Part shown: positions 1 through 8,187 of the stretch, in pieces
Layout of the letters: each line of letters opens with the position of its first letter
How positions within the stretch are numbered: the first letter of the stretch is position 1
NCBI RefSeq assembly: GCF_012689525.1
Contig: NZ_CP051516.1
Location: 3,286,001-3,350,000, forward strand
From: Paraburkholderia aromaticivorans
GTDB lineage: Bacteria > Pseudomonadota > Gammaproteobacteria > Burkholderiales > Burkholderiaceae
Length of the DNA stretch: 64,000 nucleotides
Reading direction: 5' to 3'
Notes under the pieces: model-generated
What the model was told of the DNA's origin: nothing
The model's database searches: none
The model's input: the letters and a program-made list of their open reading frames with translations, nothing else
Translations under genes and position numbers: made by a program

Positions 1-128
1 GTCGCCCGCCTTGGGGCCGATCTGGGTAGCGGGCTCGCACGGCAGGCACTACGCTGTCGAGGTTGTCGAATCGCGGTTATCCAACGGCGGTTATCGAAAC
101 CCAAGCCGGTCGTCTCCGGAGGTCGCTC

Positions 129-851
129 ATGTGTGGTCGAATCAGCCAGTACCGCGATCCGCATTTCTACGCCGAGCACCTCGGTCTCGCCGATCCGCTC
201 ATGCTCTTCGATGCCGCCGACCGCCGTCCCGGCTACAACCTCGCGCCCGGCACCCACCCGCTCGCCATCTACCCGGATCAAACGGTGCACGCGGTCCGCT
301 GGGGTTATTGCCCGGACTGGGCACGCGAACAGCATCTGCCGCAGACGATCAATGCGCGCGCCGACGCCGCGCCGAACGGGCGCTACTTCAAGGACCTGTG
401 GAAAACCGGACGGGTATTGGTGCCGGCGGACGGCTGGTTCGAGTGGCGCACGGAAACCGCGCCCGTGACCACCATCGCGGATAGCAAAGACAGACTAGAC
501 GAGCCGCCAGGCCGCCAACCCTACTTCGTGCATCTGAAGAGCGACGCGCCCATGTATCTCGCAGCGCTCTCGAGCGTGCGCGGCACCGAACCGCAAACGG
601 AAGGCATGGGGATGGTGATCGTGACGGCCATCGCCGACGCGGGTCTCGTCGACGTGCACGACCGCCGTCCGCTGGCATTCGCGCCGGACGCGGCGCGCCG
701 CTGGCTGGACCCGACGCTCCCGCTCGACGAACTCGAGCAGTTGACGCGCAGCGCAGGCTTAGCCGCCGGGCGCTTTCGCTGGCATCGGGTGAGCCGCGAA
801 GTGGACCGCACGCTCAACGACGAGCCGGGTCTGATCGCAGCAATGAACTGA
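129..851 (+). CDS. yedK: SOS response-associated peptidase (SRAP/YedK family)
   Basis: This 240-residue protein belongs to the SRAP family, which recognises abasic sites in single-stranded DNA and crosslinks to them through the amino-terminal cysteine. I chose the ATG at 129 because it gives the obligatory Met-Cys-Gly-Arg start (Cys2 becomes residue 1 after Met removal) and has a GGAGG ribosome-binding site just upstream; an in-frame start at 63 would bury the cysteine. Family active-site residues are visible: Cys2, Asn75 in NARAD, Glu105 in GWFEW and His177 in HDRRP. The first three match the E. coli YedK numbering, but the histidine sits 17 residues later because of an insertion at about 112-129. 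The gene stands alone, and its last bases lie inside a degenerate direct repeat. Confidence 0.93.
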   Translation: MCGRISQYRDPHFYAEHLGLADPLMLFDAADRRPGYNLAPGTHPLAIYPDQTVHAVRWGYCPDWAREQHLPQTINARADAAPNGRYFKDLWKTGRVLVPADGWFEWRTETAPVTTIADSKDRLDEPPGRQPYFVHLKSDAPMYLAALSSVRGTEPQTEGMGMVIVTAIADAGLVDVHDRRPLAFAPDAARRWLDPTLPLDELEQLTRSAGLAAGRFRWHRVSREVDRTLNDEPGLIAAMN

Positions 852-989
852 ATTTGAGCGCCGGACGTGAGCGCGGAAGATGGGTGAACCGCGACGCCCC
901 AAGGCGGATGCGCCCGATCGCCGCACACTGAACTGAATGTCAGCGCCGGACATGAGGCCGGAACGTGGGCCAACAGCATCGCCCCAAGG
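845..989. repeat. Two-copy imperfect direct repeat, period 85 bp
   Basis: A stretch of about 60 bases starting GAACTGAAT at 845 recurs at 930. Both copies contain AGCGCCGGAC and end in CGCCCCAAGG, with roughly three-quarters identity. The first copy includes the last codons and stop of the SRAP gene, so the duplication picked up coding sequence. No gene is seen in the second copy. Confidence 0.7.
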
Positions 990-1032
990 ACAGAAAAACA
1001 GGCTGCCCGCTAAAGAGGCGCCACGTCGAACT

Positions 1033-1191
1033 TCAACGATCGCGCCGCTGCCCCTGCAAATCCGGGCGCTCGACCTTGACCGGCACCAGTTGCGGCTGCT
1101 GTTCGCGCAGGCGGCGCAGCAAATCGCGCGATGCGGCGATCCCGATCAAGCCAAACATGACGGCCACGCCGATCATCAGATGCGTATCCAT
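1033..1191 (-). CDS. Small single-pass membrane protein (52 aa), function unknown
   Basis: Reading from the ATG at 1191 gives 52 residues. The first 20 form a hydrophobic segment (MDTHLMIGVAVMFGLIGIAA) and the remainder is a basic, Gln/Arg-rich tail, the layout of an anchored small protein. A purine-rich GAGGGA lies about 6 bases before this ATG; a longer reading frame opens upstream but has no comparable signal. It follows the LysR gene on the same strand after a gap of about 220 bp. I do not recognise a family. Coding status rests on the hydrophobic segment and the ribosome-binding site only. Confidence 0.5.
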   Translation of the reverse strand: MDTHLMIGVAVMFGLIGIAASRDLLRRLREQQPQLVPVKVERPDLQGQRRDR

Positions 1192-1410
1192 GAGTCCCTC
1201 GTCCTTCTGTCGTTGCGATTTGTAGCGATTTGCCGAACGGCGGCGAACTGAGCGCGTCCGGTGCAATACCGCAGCGCATGAACGACACGTTAGCAAATCG
1301 ACCGCACGGCAGAAGTAAGGAAATGTTGCGACGCGGCACTTATGTAACAGGCGCTCCCGCCACCTCGCGGCCGACCGTCGACCATCGCCGAACGCCCGCG
1401 CGGCGCGGTG

Positions 1411-2349
1411 TCAAGCGCGCGCGAACTCGCGCAGTTCCTCCTGATCCGCAGCCAGCGTGGCGGGCAATTCGTCGCGCAGGAACTCGACCCACGTGCGGAT
1501 CTTGGCGTCCAGATACTGCCGGGACGGATACAACGCGTACAGATTCATTTCCTGCGACGTGTATTCCGGCAGCAGCCACACCAGTTCTCCACTTCGCAAA
1601 CCGCTGATTGCCGAGTAGATCGGAATCAGCCCGACGCCCATGCCGCTCGACACCGCCACCGCCATGGCTTCGGCGACGTTCACCTGGAAGGTGGTCGCGC
1701 CGAGAGCGATGGTTTCCTCGCCGTTCGGGCCGTCGAAAGTCCATTTGTCGGTGGGGAACACCGGCGTGACCATTTGCAGACACGCATGGCGCGCGAGGTC
1801 GGCCGGCGTTTGCGGCGCGCCGTGCCGCTCCAGATAAGCAGGCGACGCACACGCAATGCTGAACGCGCTGCCGAGCCGCTGCGACACCAGCCCCGAATCC
1901 GGCAGACTGGTAGCGAGCGTAAGCGACACGTCGAAACCTTCGTCGAGCAGATCGGGCATGCGCTGCGCAAGGGTCAATTCGATATGCACGTCCGGATAAC
2001 GGTCCTGATAGCGGCCGACGGCCGGCACCACATAGTGCTGGCCGAAGCTCGTCATGGCGTGGACCTTCAGCTTGCCGGACGGGCGGGCGTGGGCGTCGCT
2101 CGCCTCGGCTTCCGCCTGATCCACGTACGCGAGGATCTGCTCGCACCGCTGCAGGTAGCGCTCGCCGGCCTCGGTCAGCGCGATGCGGCGCGTGGTGCGG
2201 TTCAAGAGCCGCGTGCGCAGATGCGCTTCCAGATCGGACACCGCGCGCGACGCGTAGGCCGTGGTCGTATTCAGATGCTGCGCGGCGCCCGTGAAGCTGC
2301 CCGCTTCGACGACACGGACAAATACGCGCATGTTTTGAAGCGTATCCAT
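1411..2349 (-). CDS. LysR-family transcriptional regulator of the adjacent efflux operon
   Basis: A full-length LysR protein of 312 residues. The winged helix-turn-helix is at about residues 4-63 (FVRVVEAGSFTGAAQHLN, then the recognition helix near ASRAVSDLEAHL), and a type 2 periplasmic-binding-like effector domain runs from about 90 to 300. It is transcribed away from a four-gene FUSC/HlyD efflux operon, with 155 bp between the two starts. This arrangement is typical of regulators that sense the pump's substrate, as AaeR does for hydroxybenzoates. The effector itself cannot be read from sequence. Confidence 0.9.
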   Translation of the reverse strand: MDTLQNMRVFVRVVEAGSFTGAAQHLNTTTAYASRAVSDLEAHLRTRLLNRTTRRIALTEAGERYLQRCEQILAYVDQAEAEASDAHARPSGKLKVHAMTSFGQHYVVPAVGRYQDRYPDVHIELTLAQRMPDLLDEGFDVSLTLATSLPDSGLVSQRLGSAFSIACASPAYLERHGAPQTPADLARHACLQMVTPVFPTDKWTFDGPNGEETIALGATTFQVNVAEAMAVAVSSGMGVGLIPIYSAISGLRSGELVWLLPEYTSQEMNLYALYPSRQYLDAKIRTWVEFLRDELPATLAADQEELREFARA

Positions 2350-2461
2350 AACTTTCCCTTGTGATCGGAAGCGATTGTTACACGATTCGCAAAGGCGATT
2401 GTCTCATATCTCGTAAGAATGCCTTGCATCTTTACCGGTTATTCCCCAATCAATCAAAAAA

Positions 2462-2467
2462 TATAAT
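2462..2467 (+). promoter_or_regulatory. -10 box of the efflux operon promoter
   Basis: A perfect TATAAT stands in a short AT-rich stretch, 33 bp before the ribosome-binding site of the outer-membrane factor gene. With a 17-bp spacer the -35 position reads TTATTC, which is weak and fits a promoter that needs the LysR activator. It lies in the divergent intergenic region shared with the LysR gene. Confidence 0.55.
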
Positions 2468-2504
2468 GACGCACATGCTTCTATAGCCAATTTTGGAGGA
2501 AATC

Positions 2505-4124
2505 GTGCAGTCTCCGGTACAGAAAGGGATCGCCGCAGCCGCGGTTCTTACGATCCTATTAACAATCGCCGGCTGTGCAAGTACCGGAGGCGTCGCGCCG
2601 CAGGCCAGCGGAATCGAGCCCGCTTCACTTGACGCGGGCAACGCGATCCGCGCCGCCAACGCGGACGCCCAATGGCCCGCGGTCGACTGGTGGCGCGCCT
2701 ATAACGATCCACAACTGAACCAGTGGATCGAAGATGCGCAAGCCGGCAACCCGAGCCTCGCGGCCGCCCAGGCGCGCGTGCGCGAAGCCATGTCGATGGC
2801 CGGTGTCGCCCGCTCGGCGTTGTCGCCGCAAGTCAACGGCAGCCTGTCGATCCAGCGCCAGAAGTGGGCCGACAACCTCTACTACGGCCCGGGCCCGCTG
2901 GCCGGCGAGCAATCGTGGAACAACACCGGAACGCTCGGCCTGTCCTATCACCTCGATATCTGGGGCAAGGACAAGAACGCCGCCGAGCGCGCGCTCGACG
3001 CCGCCCATGCGAGTTCGGCCGATGCGCGCGCCGCCCAGCTCGAACTGGAAGGCAACGTGGTGCGCACGTACATCGAAATGTCGATGAACTACGCGCTGCT
3101 CGACATCGCCAAGGCCACCTTGCAGCAACAGCAGCAGATCGTGGATCTGGCCAACCGGCGTCTGAAAGGCGGCATCGGCACGCAGCTCGAAGTGAGCCAG
3201 GCCGAAACGCCGCTGCCGGAATACGAACGCCAGATCGACGAAATCGAAGAAAAGATCGCGCTTGGCCGCAATCAGCTGGCCGCGCTGGCCGGCAAGGGTC
3301 CGGGCGCGGGCGATTCGATCCAGCGTCCGACTCTTTCGCTGAACGCGTCGGCCGGATTGCCGAGCGCCTTACCCGCGGACCTGATCGGCCATCGGCCGGA
3401 CGTGGTCGCGGCGCGCTGGACGGTCGCGGCGCAAGCGCGCGGCATCGACGTCGCCAAGGCCGATTTTTATCCGGATATCAACCTGCTGGCGTCGATCGGC
3501 GGTTATGCGGCGATGGGGCCGCTGTTCCAGTTTCTGAAGAACCCGTCGCATAGCTGGAGCGCGGGGCCGGCGCTGTCGTTGCCGATCCTCGATGGCGGAC
3601 GGCTGCGTTCGCAACTCGGCGCGGCGTCGGCGGGCTATGACGAAGCCGTCGAGAGCTATAACCAGTCGATTGTCGGCGCGCTCAAGGACATTTCCGATCA
3701 GGTGATCCGGATCCGCTCGCTCGCCACGCAGGCCGACGATGCCGACCGTTCGGTCGCGGCGGCCCGCAAGAACTACGAGTTGTCGCGCGAAGGTTACCGG
3801 CGCGGGCTGACCGACTATCTGAACGTGCTGATCGCGCAGAATCAGTTGCTGCGCGCGCAGGAAGGCGTCGCGAAGATTCAGGCCGAACGGCTGGCCGCAC
3901 ATGCGTCGCTGGTCACGGCGTTGGGCGGTGGACTCGACGACCCGGCTAATGGTCCGCAGGCGAACGAGACGCTGCCGGCGCATGGGAAGGGGAAAGCGGC
4001 CGCGGGTTCGGCCGTTGGTGCCGTGCCCGCGAACGCGGCGGAGAGTTCGAACGCTGGATCCATGCCCGCGAACGCATCGGCGAGTTCGAACGCCGCTGTC
4101 CGGTCGGCCAGGTCAGGGAGCTGA
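2505..4124 (+). CDS. Outer-membrane efflux lipoprotein, NodT/RND-type outer membrane factor
   Basis: This 539-residue protein is the TolC-like outer-membrane channel of a tripartite pump. I place the start at GTG 2505, four bases after a GGAGGA ribosome-binding site; the TTG at 2493 is in frame but overlaps that site. The N-terminus is a lipoprotein signal with lipobox TIAGC, so Cys about 24 would be lipidated. Two OEP repeats follow (about 60-250 and 280-470), with the typical ARWTVAAQARGIDVAKADFYP segment between them. The C-terminal 60 residues are an Ala/Ser/Asn-rich tail with an internal duplication. The stop is two bases from the next gene, so the pair is co-transcribed. Confidence 0.9.
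   Translation: MQSPVQKGIAAAAVLTILLTIAGCASTGGVAPQASGIEPASLDAGNAIRAANADAQWPAVDWWRAYNDPQLNQWIEDAQAGNPSLAAAQARVREAMSMAGVARSALSPQVNGSLSIQRQKWADNLYYGPGPLAGEQSWNNTGTLGLSYHLDIWGKDKNAAERALDAAHASSADARAAQLELEGNVVRTYIEMSMNYALLDIAKATLQQQQQIVDLANRRLKGGIGTQLEVSQAETPLPEYERQIDEIEEKIALGRNQLAALAGKGPGAGDSIQRPTLSLNASAGLPSALPADLIGHRPDVVAARWTVAAQARGIDVAKADFYPDINLLASIGGYAAMGPLFQFLKNPSHSWSAGPALSLPILDGGRLRSQLGAASAGYDEAVESYNQSIVGALKDISDQVIRIRSLATQADDADRSVAAARKNYELSREGYRRGLTDYLNVLIAQNQLLRAQEGVAKIQAERLAAHASLVTALGGGLDDPANGPQANETLPAHGKGKAAAGSAVGAVPANAAESSNAGSMPANASASSNAAVRSARSGS
4024..4100 (+). repeat. 39-bp direct duplication in the tail of the outer-membrane factor
   Basis: TGCCCGCGAACGC begins at 4024 and again at 4063, and each copy continues to GAGTTCGAACGC. 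The protein-level result is two copies of a PANA-x-x-SSNA tail motif. The tail is dispensable-looking low-complexity sequence after the conserved fold. Confidence 0.6.
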
Positions 4125-4126
4125 TC

Positions 4127-6346
4127 ATGTCCGCCTCCCCTGCTTCCGCGTCGCGGCCGGCGTCCTCGGCGAAGTTCGCCGCGTTATACGCGGCCGCCGC
4201 CGACTGGGCCCGCAACGACGGCCTGACGTGGATCTACCTCTTCAAAGCGCTCGCCGCCTGCTTCCTCGCGCTCGGCGTCGCGATGAAGCTCGACCTGCCG
4301 CAGCCGCGCACCGCGATGACCACCGTGTTCATCGTGATGCAGCCGCAAAGCGGCATGGTGTTCGCGAAGAGCTTCTACCGGATCTGCGGCACGCTAGTCG
4401 GTCTCGTCGTGATGCTCGCGTTGATCGGCCTATTCGCGCAGCAGCCCGAACTGTTCATCGTCACGACGGCGATCTGGGTCGGCATCTGTACCGCCGGCGC
4501 CGCGCGCAACCGCAACTTCCGCTCGTACGGTTTCGTGCTCGCCGGCTATACCGCCGCGCTGATCGGCATCCCCGCTTCGCAACATCCGGACGGCGCGTTT
4601 CTGAGCGCGCTCACACGGGTGGCCGAAGTGGTGGTCGGCATCGTCTGCGCGGGCGCGGTGAGCGGCCTCGTATTTCCACAGTTCGCCGGCTTGCAGATGC
4701 GCGGCACCGTGCGCGCGCGGTTCTCGGCGTTCGTCGAATATGTGTCGACGTCGCTCGCCGGCCGCAACGACCGCGCGCGGATCGAAGCGACCAATGCGCG
4801 CTTTGTCGCCAACATCGTCGGTTTCGAGGCCGCGCGCAGCGTGGCCGTGTTCGAAGGCCCCGATTCGCGCATGCGCGGCGGCCGTCTCGCGCGTCTGAAC
4901 AGCGAGTTCATGACCGCGTCGACGCGCTTTCACGCGCTGCATCAGTTGATGAACCGCTTGCGCAACACGAACACGAGCGGCGCGGCCACCGCGATCGACG
5001 CGCTCGAACCGTACTTCAAGGAAATCGCCCCGCTGCTCGCGAAGTCCGGCGAACCCGTGCTGAGCGCCGCCGACGCCGCGCACGCCGCCGCGCAACTCGA
5101 GGCCTACAAAGCCGAGTTGCCCAAACGCGTGCGCGCGACACGGGCGCAACTGGAAGCGCATCCCGAGGCGCCGCTGCTCGACTTCGATACCGGCGCCGAA
5201 CTGCTGTACCGCTTCATCGACGATCTGCATGCGTATGCGGCCACGTACGCGTCGCTTGCCGTCGATACGCACGAGCGCGAGCGCTGGATCGAGCGTTACG
5301 AACCGAAGACGAACGCGATCGCGGCAGGCGTCGCGGGCGTGCGCGCCGCCATCGTGATGATGGTGCTCGGCGCGTTCTGGATCGCGACCGCGTGGCCGAG
5401 TGGTTCGACCTTGACGTTGAATGCCGCGGCGGTTTGCGCGCTGGCGTCGTCGTCGCCGAATCCGAAGCGCACCGCGTTCCAGATGGCCGGCGGCACGCTG
5501 GTCGCCACGCTGATGGGCATGATCGCGGTGTACGGCGTGTTTCCGCACATCGACGGCTTCCCGCTGCTGTGCGTCGCGCTCACGCCGTTCCTGCTGCTCG
5601 GCGTGTTCATGACGACACGGCCCGCGCTGGCCGGCTACGGCGTCGGCTATTGCATCTTCTTCTGTTTCCTGGCCGGCCCGGACAACGTGATTCACTACGA
5701 CCCGAGCGCCTTCATGAACGACGCGCTCGCGCTCGTGCTGTCGATGCTGGTGTCGTCGATCGCGTTCGCGGTATTGCTGCCGCCTTCGACACCGTGGCTG
5801 CGCAACCGGCTGCTGGTGGATCTGCGCCGCCAGGTCGTGCTGGCAAGCCGCGCGGGCATGCGTCGCGTGCGTTCGCGCTTCGAGAGCGGCGCGCGCGATC
5901 TGATGTTCCAGATCAATGCGCTCGCGCAGAACGAGCCCGAGCTCAAACGCGACACCTTGCGCTGGCTCTTCTCGGTGCTCGAAGTGGGCAACGCGATGAT
6001 CGACCTGCGCCGCGAAGTGGCGGCGCTGCCCGCCGACGCGCGCTATGCGAAGTCAATGCCATGGCGCATCGCGTTGCGTTCGATGCGTGACGCGCTGGCC
6101 ACGCTGTTCGAGCGGCCGCGTGAAGACCGTTTCGACCGCGCGCTGGCCGCGACCACCGATGCCATCGCCACGGTTCAGCAGATGCTCGCCACCTTCACGC
6201 CGCCGCGTGAAGAGCGGCATCGGCTGCAACGCATTTTGAGTCAACTGCATTTCATTCGTACCGCGCTGCTCGATCCGCAATCGCCGCTTGAACCGTTGAT
6301 GAGCGGACGTGCCGACGCGTCAGAAGGAGTTCGTCATGCCACGTGA
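4127..6346 (+). CDS. FUSC-family aromatic acid / fusaric acid efflux membrane protein
   Basis: A 739-residue inner-membrane pump of the FUSC family (AaeB/FusC type). It shows the expected duplicated architecture: a block of hydrophobic helices at about 35-180, a long soluble cytoplasmic section at about 190-400, a second helical block at about 405-560, and a C-terminal soluble domain. It starts two bases after the outer-membrane factor and overlaps the DUF1656 gene by 11 bp. Family members export weak aromatic acids such as fusaric acid or p-hydroxybenzoate. The substrate here is inferred only at that level. Confidence 0.9.
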   Translation: MSASPASASRPASSAKFAALYAAAADWARNDGLTWIYLFKALAACFLALGVAMKLDLPQPRTAMTTVFIVMQPQSGMVFAKSFYRICGTLVGLVVMLALIGLFAQQPELFIVTTAIWVGICTAGAARNRNFRSYGFVLAGYTAALIGIPASQHPDGAFLSALTRVAEVVVGIVCAGAVSGLVFPQFAGLQMRGTVRARFSAFVEYVSTSLAGRNDRARIEATNARFVANIVGFEAARSVAVFEGPDSRMRGGRLARLNSEFMTASTRFHALHQLMNRLRNTNTSGAATAIDALEPYFKEIAPLLAKSGEPVLSAADAAHAAAQLEAYKAELPKRVRATRAQLEAHPEAPLLDFDTGAELLYRFIDDLHAYAATYASLAVDTHERERWIERYEPKTNAIAAGVAGVRAAIVMMVLGAFWIATAWPSGSTLTLNAAAVCALASSSPNPKRTAFQMAGGTLVATLMGMIAVYGVFPHIDGFPLLCVALTPFLLLGVFMTTRPALAGYGVGYCIFFCFLAGPDNVIHYDPSAFMNDALALVLSMLVSSIAFAVLLPPSTPWLRNRLLVDLRRQVVLASRAGMRRVRSRFESGARDLMFQINALAQNEPELKRDTLRWLFSVLEVGNAMIDLRREVAALPADARYAKSMPWRIALRSMRDALATLFERPREDRFDRALAATTDAIATVQQMLATFTPPREERHRLQRILSQLHFIRTALLDPQSPLEPLMSGRADASEGVRHAT

Positions 6347-6536
6347 TATCGCCGTTTTCGACGCCTACGTGCCGGCCATCGTGCTGCTGTTCATCGCGGG
6401 CGCCGCGCTTACCTGGGTGTTGGACCGCGTGATCGCCTATACGGGCGTGTATCGCGTGGTGTGGCATCCGTCCTTGTTCCGGGCCAGCTTGCTCGTGTGT
6501 GTGTGCGGCGTGCTGGGTCTCGCCGTTTATCGTTGA
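6336..6536 (+). CDS. DUF1656 small inner-membrane protein (AaeX-like)
   Basis: A 66-residue protein with two hydrophobic helices (about 10-32 and 47-65), matching the AaeX/DUF1656 peptides that accompany FUSC pumps and HlyD adaptors. The start at 6336 (MPRDIAVFD) has an AAGGAG site 8 bases upstream inside the end of the FUSC gene; an in-frame ATG at 6309 lacks one. The 11-bp overlap with the FUSC gene suggests coupled translation. Its biochemical role is unknown. Confidence 0.88.
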   Translation: MPRDIAVFDAYVPAIVLLFIAGAALTWVLDRVIAYTGVYRVVWHPSLFRASLLVCVCGVLGLAVYR

Positions 6537-6549
6537 TCAGAGTCGAAAC

Positions 6550-7425
6550 ATGACCATCCGAAATATTGTGGGCTTCGTCGCGACAGCCATTATTTTTATC
6601 GTCGCGATTTTGATTGGACGCGTGCTGTGGGTTCATTACATGGACGAACCGTGGACGCGTGATGGGCGCGTGCGCGCCGAGATCGTCAATGTCGCGCCGG
6701 ATGTTTCTGGCGCGGTTGTGGATCTGCCTGTGAAGGACAATCAACTGGTGAAGAAAGGCGATCTGTTGATGCAGATCGATCCTTCGCACTATGAGATTGC
6801 GGTTGAGCAGGCGCAGGCTGCGGTGGCGGCGCGAAAGGCCGAGTTGCAGATGAAGCGGGATGATGCGCAGCGGCGTGCGGATATGGATGCTTTGGTCGTG
6901 TCTAAAGAGAGTCGTGAGAATGCGACTCATACGGCTTCGGCTGCGGAGGCTTCTTATCAGCAGGCTTTGGCTACTTTGGATGCGGCTAAGTTGAATCTTG
7001 AGCGGACGCGGGTCGTGTCGCCGGTTGATGGGTATGTCACTAATCTCAGTGTGTTTCGTGGGGATTATGCGACCGCTGGGGCGGCCAAGCTGGCGATTGT
7101 CGATAGTCACTCTTTCTGGGTGTATGGGTATTTTGAGGAGACTAAGCTTCCTCATGTTCGGGTCGGGGATAAGGCTGAAGTTCGGTTGATGAGCGGTGGC
7201 ATCTTGCAAGGGCACGTCGAGAGTATTTCTCGTGGGATCTATGATCGGGATAATCCTGAAAGCCGTGAGTTGCTGGCTGATGTGAATCCGACTTTTAATT
7301 GGGTTAGGTTGGCGCAGCGCGTTCCTGTGCGGGTTAGGATTGATTCCGTGCCGGATGGAGTTGTGCTTGCTGCTGGGATTACTTGTACTGTTGTTGTTAT
7401 GCCTGCAGTTGGGAAGGCTGGCTGA
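6550..7425 (+). CDS. HlyD-family periplasmic adaptor subunit of the FUSC pump (AaeA-like)
   Basis: This 291-residue membrane-fusion protein has one N-terminal transmembrane helix (about 8-28), a biotinyl-lipoyl-like segment (VNVAPDVSGAVVDLPVKDNQ near 55), a helical hairpin at about 85-150, and a beta-barrel domain. It should bridge the FUSC pump and the NodT channel. It is the last gene of the operon. From about position 6830 onward codon use changes: third positions become T-rich and the coding strand becomes strongly G+T-rich, unlike the upstream genes. The change runs into the neighbouring repeat element. Confidence 0.9.
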   Translation: MTIRNIVGFVATAIIFIVAILIGRVLWVHYMDEPWTRDGRVRAEIVNVAPDVSGAVVDLPVKDNQLVKKGDLLMQIDPSHYEIAVEQAQAAVAARKAELQMKRDDAQRRADMDALVVSKESRENATHTASAAEASYQQALATLDAAKLNLERTRVVSPVDGYVTNLSVFRGDYATAGAAKLAIVDSHSFWVYGYFEETKLPHVRVGDKAEVRLMSGGILQGHVESISRGIYDRDNPESRELLADVNPTFNWVRLAQRVPVRVRIDSVPDGVVLAAGITCTVVVMPAVGKAG

Positions 7426-7469
7426 ATTGTTCGGATTTATAAGGTGTTGGACTTTGCTTGATTTGGTAG

Positions 7470-7697
7470 TGGTCTATTGGCGTTGCCCCTGTGCGGGGCG
7501 GCACCTACTTCTCTTTGCCGCCGCCGCAAAGAGAAGTAGGCAAGAGAAAGCGGCTCACACCGCTAACTCTTAAGCGGGTCCCTCGCGCAGTCGCGGTAGT
7601 GGTGCATCTGGAATCGGTGTTCTCGCACATTCCGCGTTCGTGACAAAGCCGTCATTCTTCCGGCAGCGCTGCGCGCGCCCGCGCGGTCGTTCTGCAA
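7470..7697 (-). repeat. Element A, left arm (arm type 1)
   Basis: Read on the minus strand this arm matches the right arm of element B from GCAGAACGACCGCG to the shared end. It contains the invariant GCCCC-TGTGC-GGGGC hairpin (7485-7499). It also has a perfect 15-bp stem, CCTACTTCTCTTTGC (7504-7518) with its complement at 7526-7540, whose sequence differs from the other arms yet still pairs. Confidence 0.8.
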
Positions 7698-7849
7698 GCA
7701 ATCGCTCTGGCTTTTCGCATTTTCAATAGTTAGCAATCCGACTTTGAAGATGCTGGCGGCTGACTAAACGCTACGTAGAAGATTTGACAGCCTGTGTTTT
7801 TGCACCTGCTAACGACCAAAATGCAGGAGCCATCCACAAAACCAGGGCG

Positions 7850-8146
7850 AAGCCGATAGTCCCACAGAGCACACGCACAGCCGCTGGTTTTCAGGCAGAC
7901 CGTTCCGGCGAGCGCGCAGCGCGAGGCGGAAAGTATGACTGCCTTGTCACAAGCGCTGGATGTGCGGGGGCACCGATTCCAGATGCACCACTGCCTCCTC
8001 CAAGCCAGGGGACCCGCTTATAGGCTGGCGGTGTAAAGCCGCTTTCTTTGCTTCCTTTCTTTGCGGCATGCAAAGAAAGGGAGTGCCGCCCCGCACAGGG
8101 GCAACCCCAATAGACCACCGTGAATTCAAGGAAAGGCCAACACCTA
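7850..8146 (+). repeat. Element A, right arm (arm type 2)
   Basis: This arm matches the left arm of element B almost base for base, from the CGAAGCCGAT and CCGCTGGTTTTCAG blocks through GACCCGCTTATAGG to the terminal GAATTCAAGGAAAGGCC. It carries the 11-bp hairpin CCTTTCTTTGC / GCAAAGAAAGG at 8054-8064 and 8070-8080, and the GCCCC/GGGGC hairpin next to it. Confidence 0.85.
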
Positions 8147-8187
8147 AGGATCCCAAACAAAAAAACCACCGAGCCAAAACCCCAAAC

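Larger units (their letters stand above)
7470..8146. repeat. Repeat element A: inverted-repeat non-coding element, about 0.68 kb
   Basis: The element fills the gap between the convergent adaptor and chemoreceptor genes. Its left arm (7470-7697) and right arm (about 7850-8146) are inverted copies of each other over their outer 130 bp or so. They diverge toward the centre into two arm types. A second copy, element B, lies near 17.4-18.2 kb in opposite orientation: A's left arm matches B's right arm, and A's right arm matches B's left arm. Open frames across it are shadows of the repeat. No transposase or target-site duplication was found. Confidence 0.85.

Noticed and set aside
1..128. Possible tail of an upstream gene at the left edge
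   Set aside because: Frames are open but too short to judge and show no domain; no feature called.
759..979. Minus-strand frames over the SRAP gene end and its repeat
   Set aside because: Shadow frames of the repeat and of the coding gene; no start signal.
7960..8180. Open frame starting MCGGTDSRCTTASSKPGDPL within element A (and its twin at 17624 in element B)
   Set aside because: It tracks the repeat exactly, appears in both copies and on both strands, has no ribosome-binding site, and runs over the hairpins. It is a translated repeat, not a protein gene.
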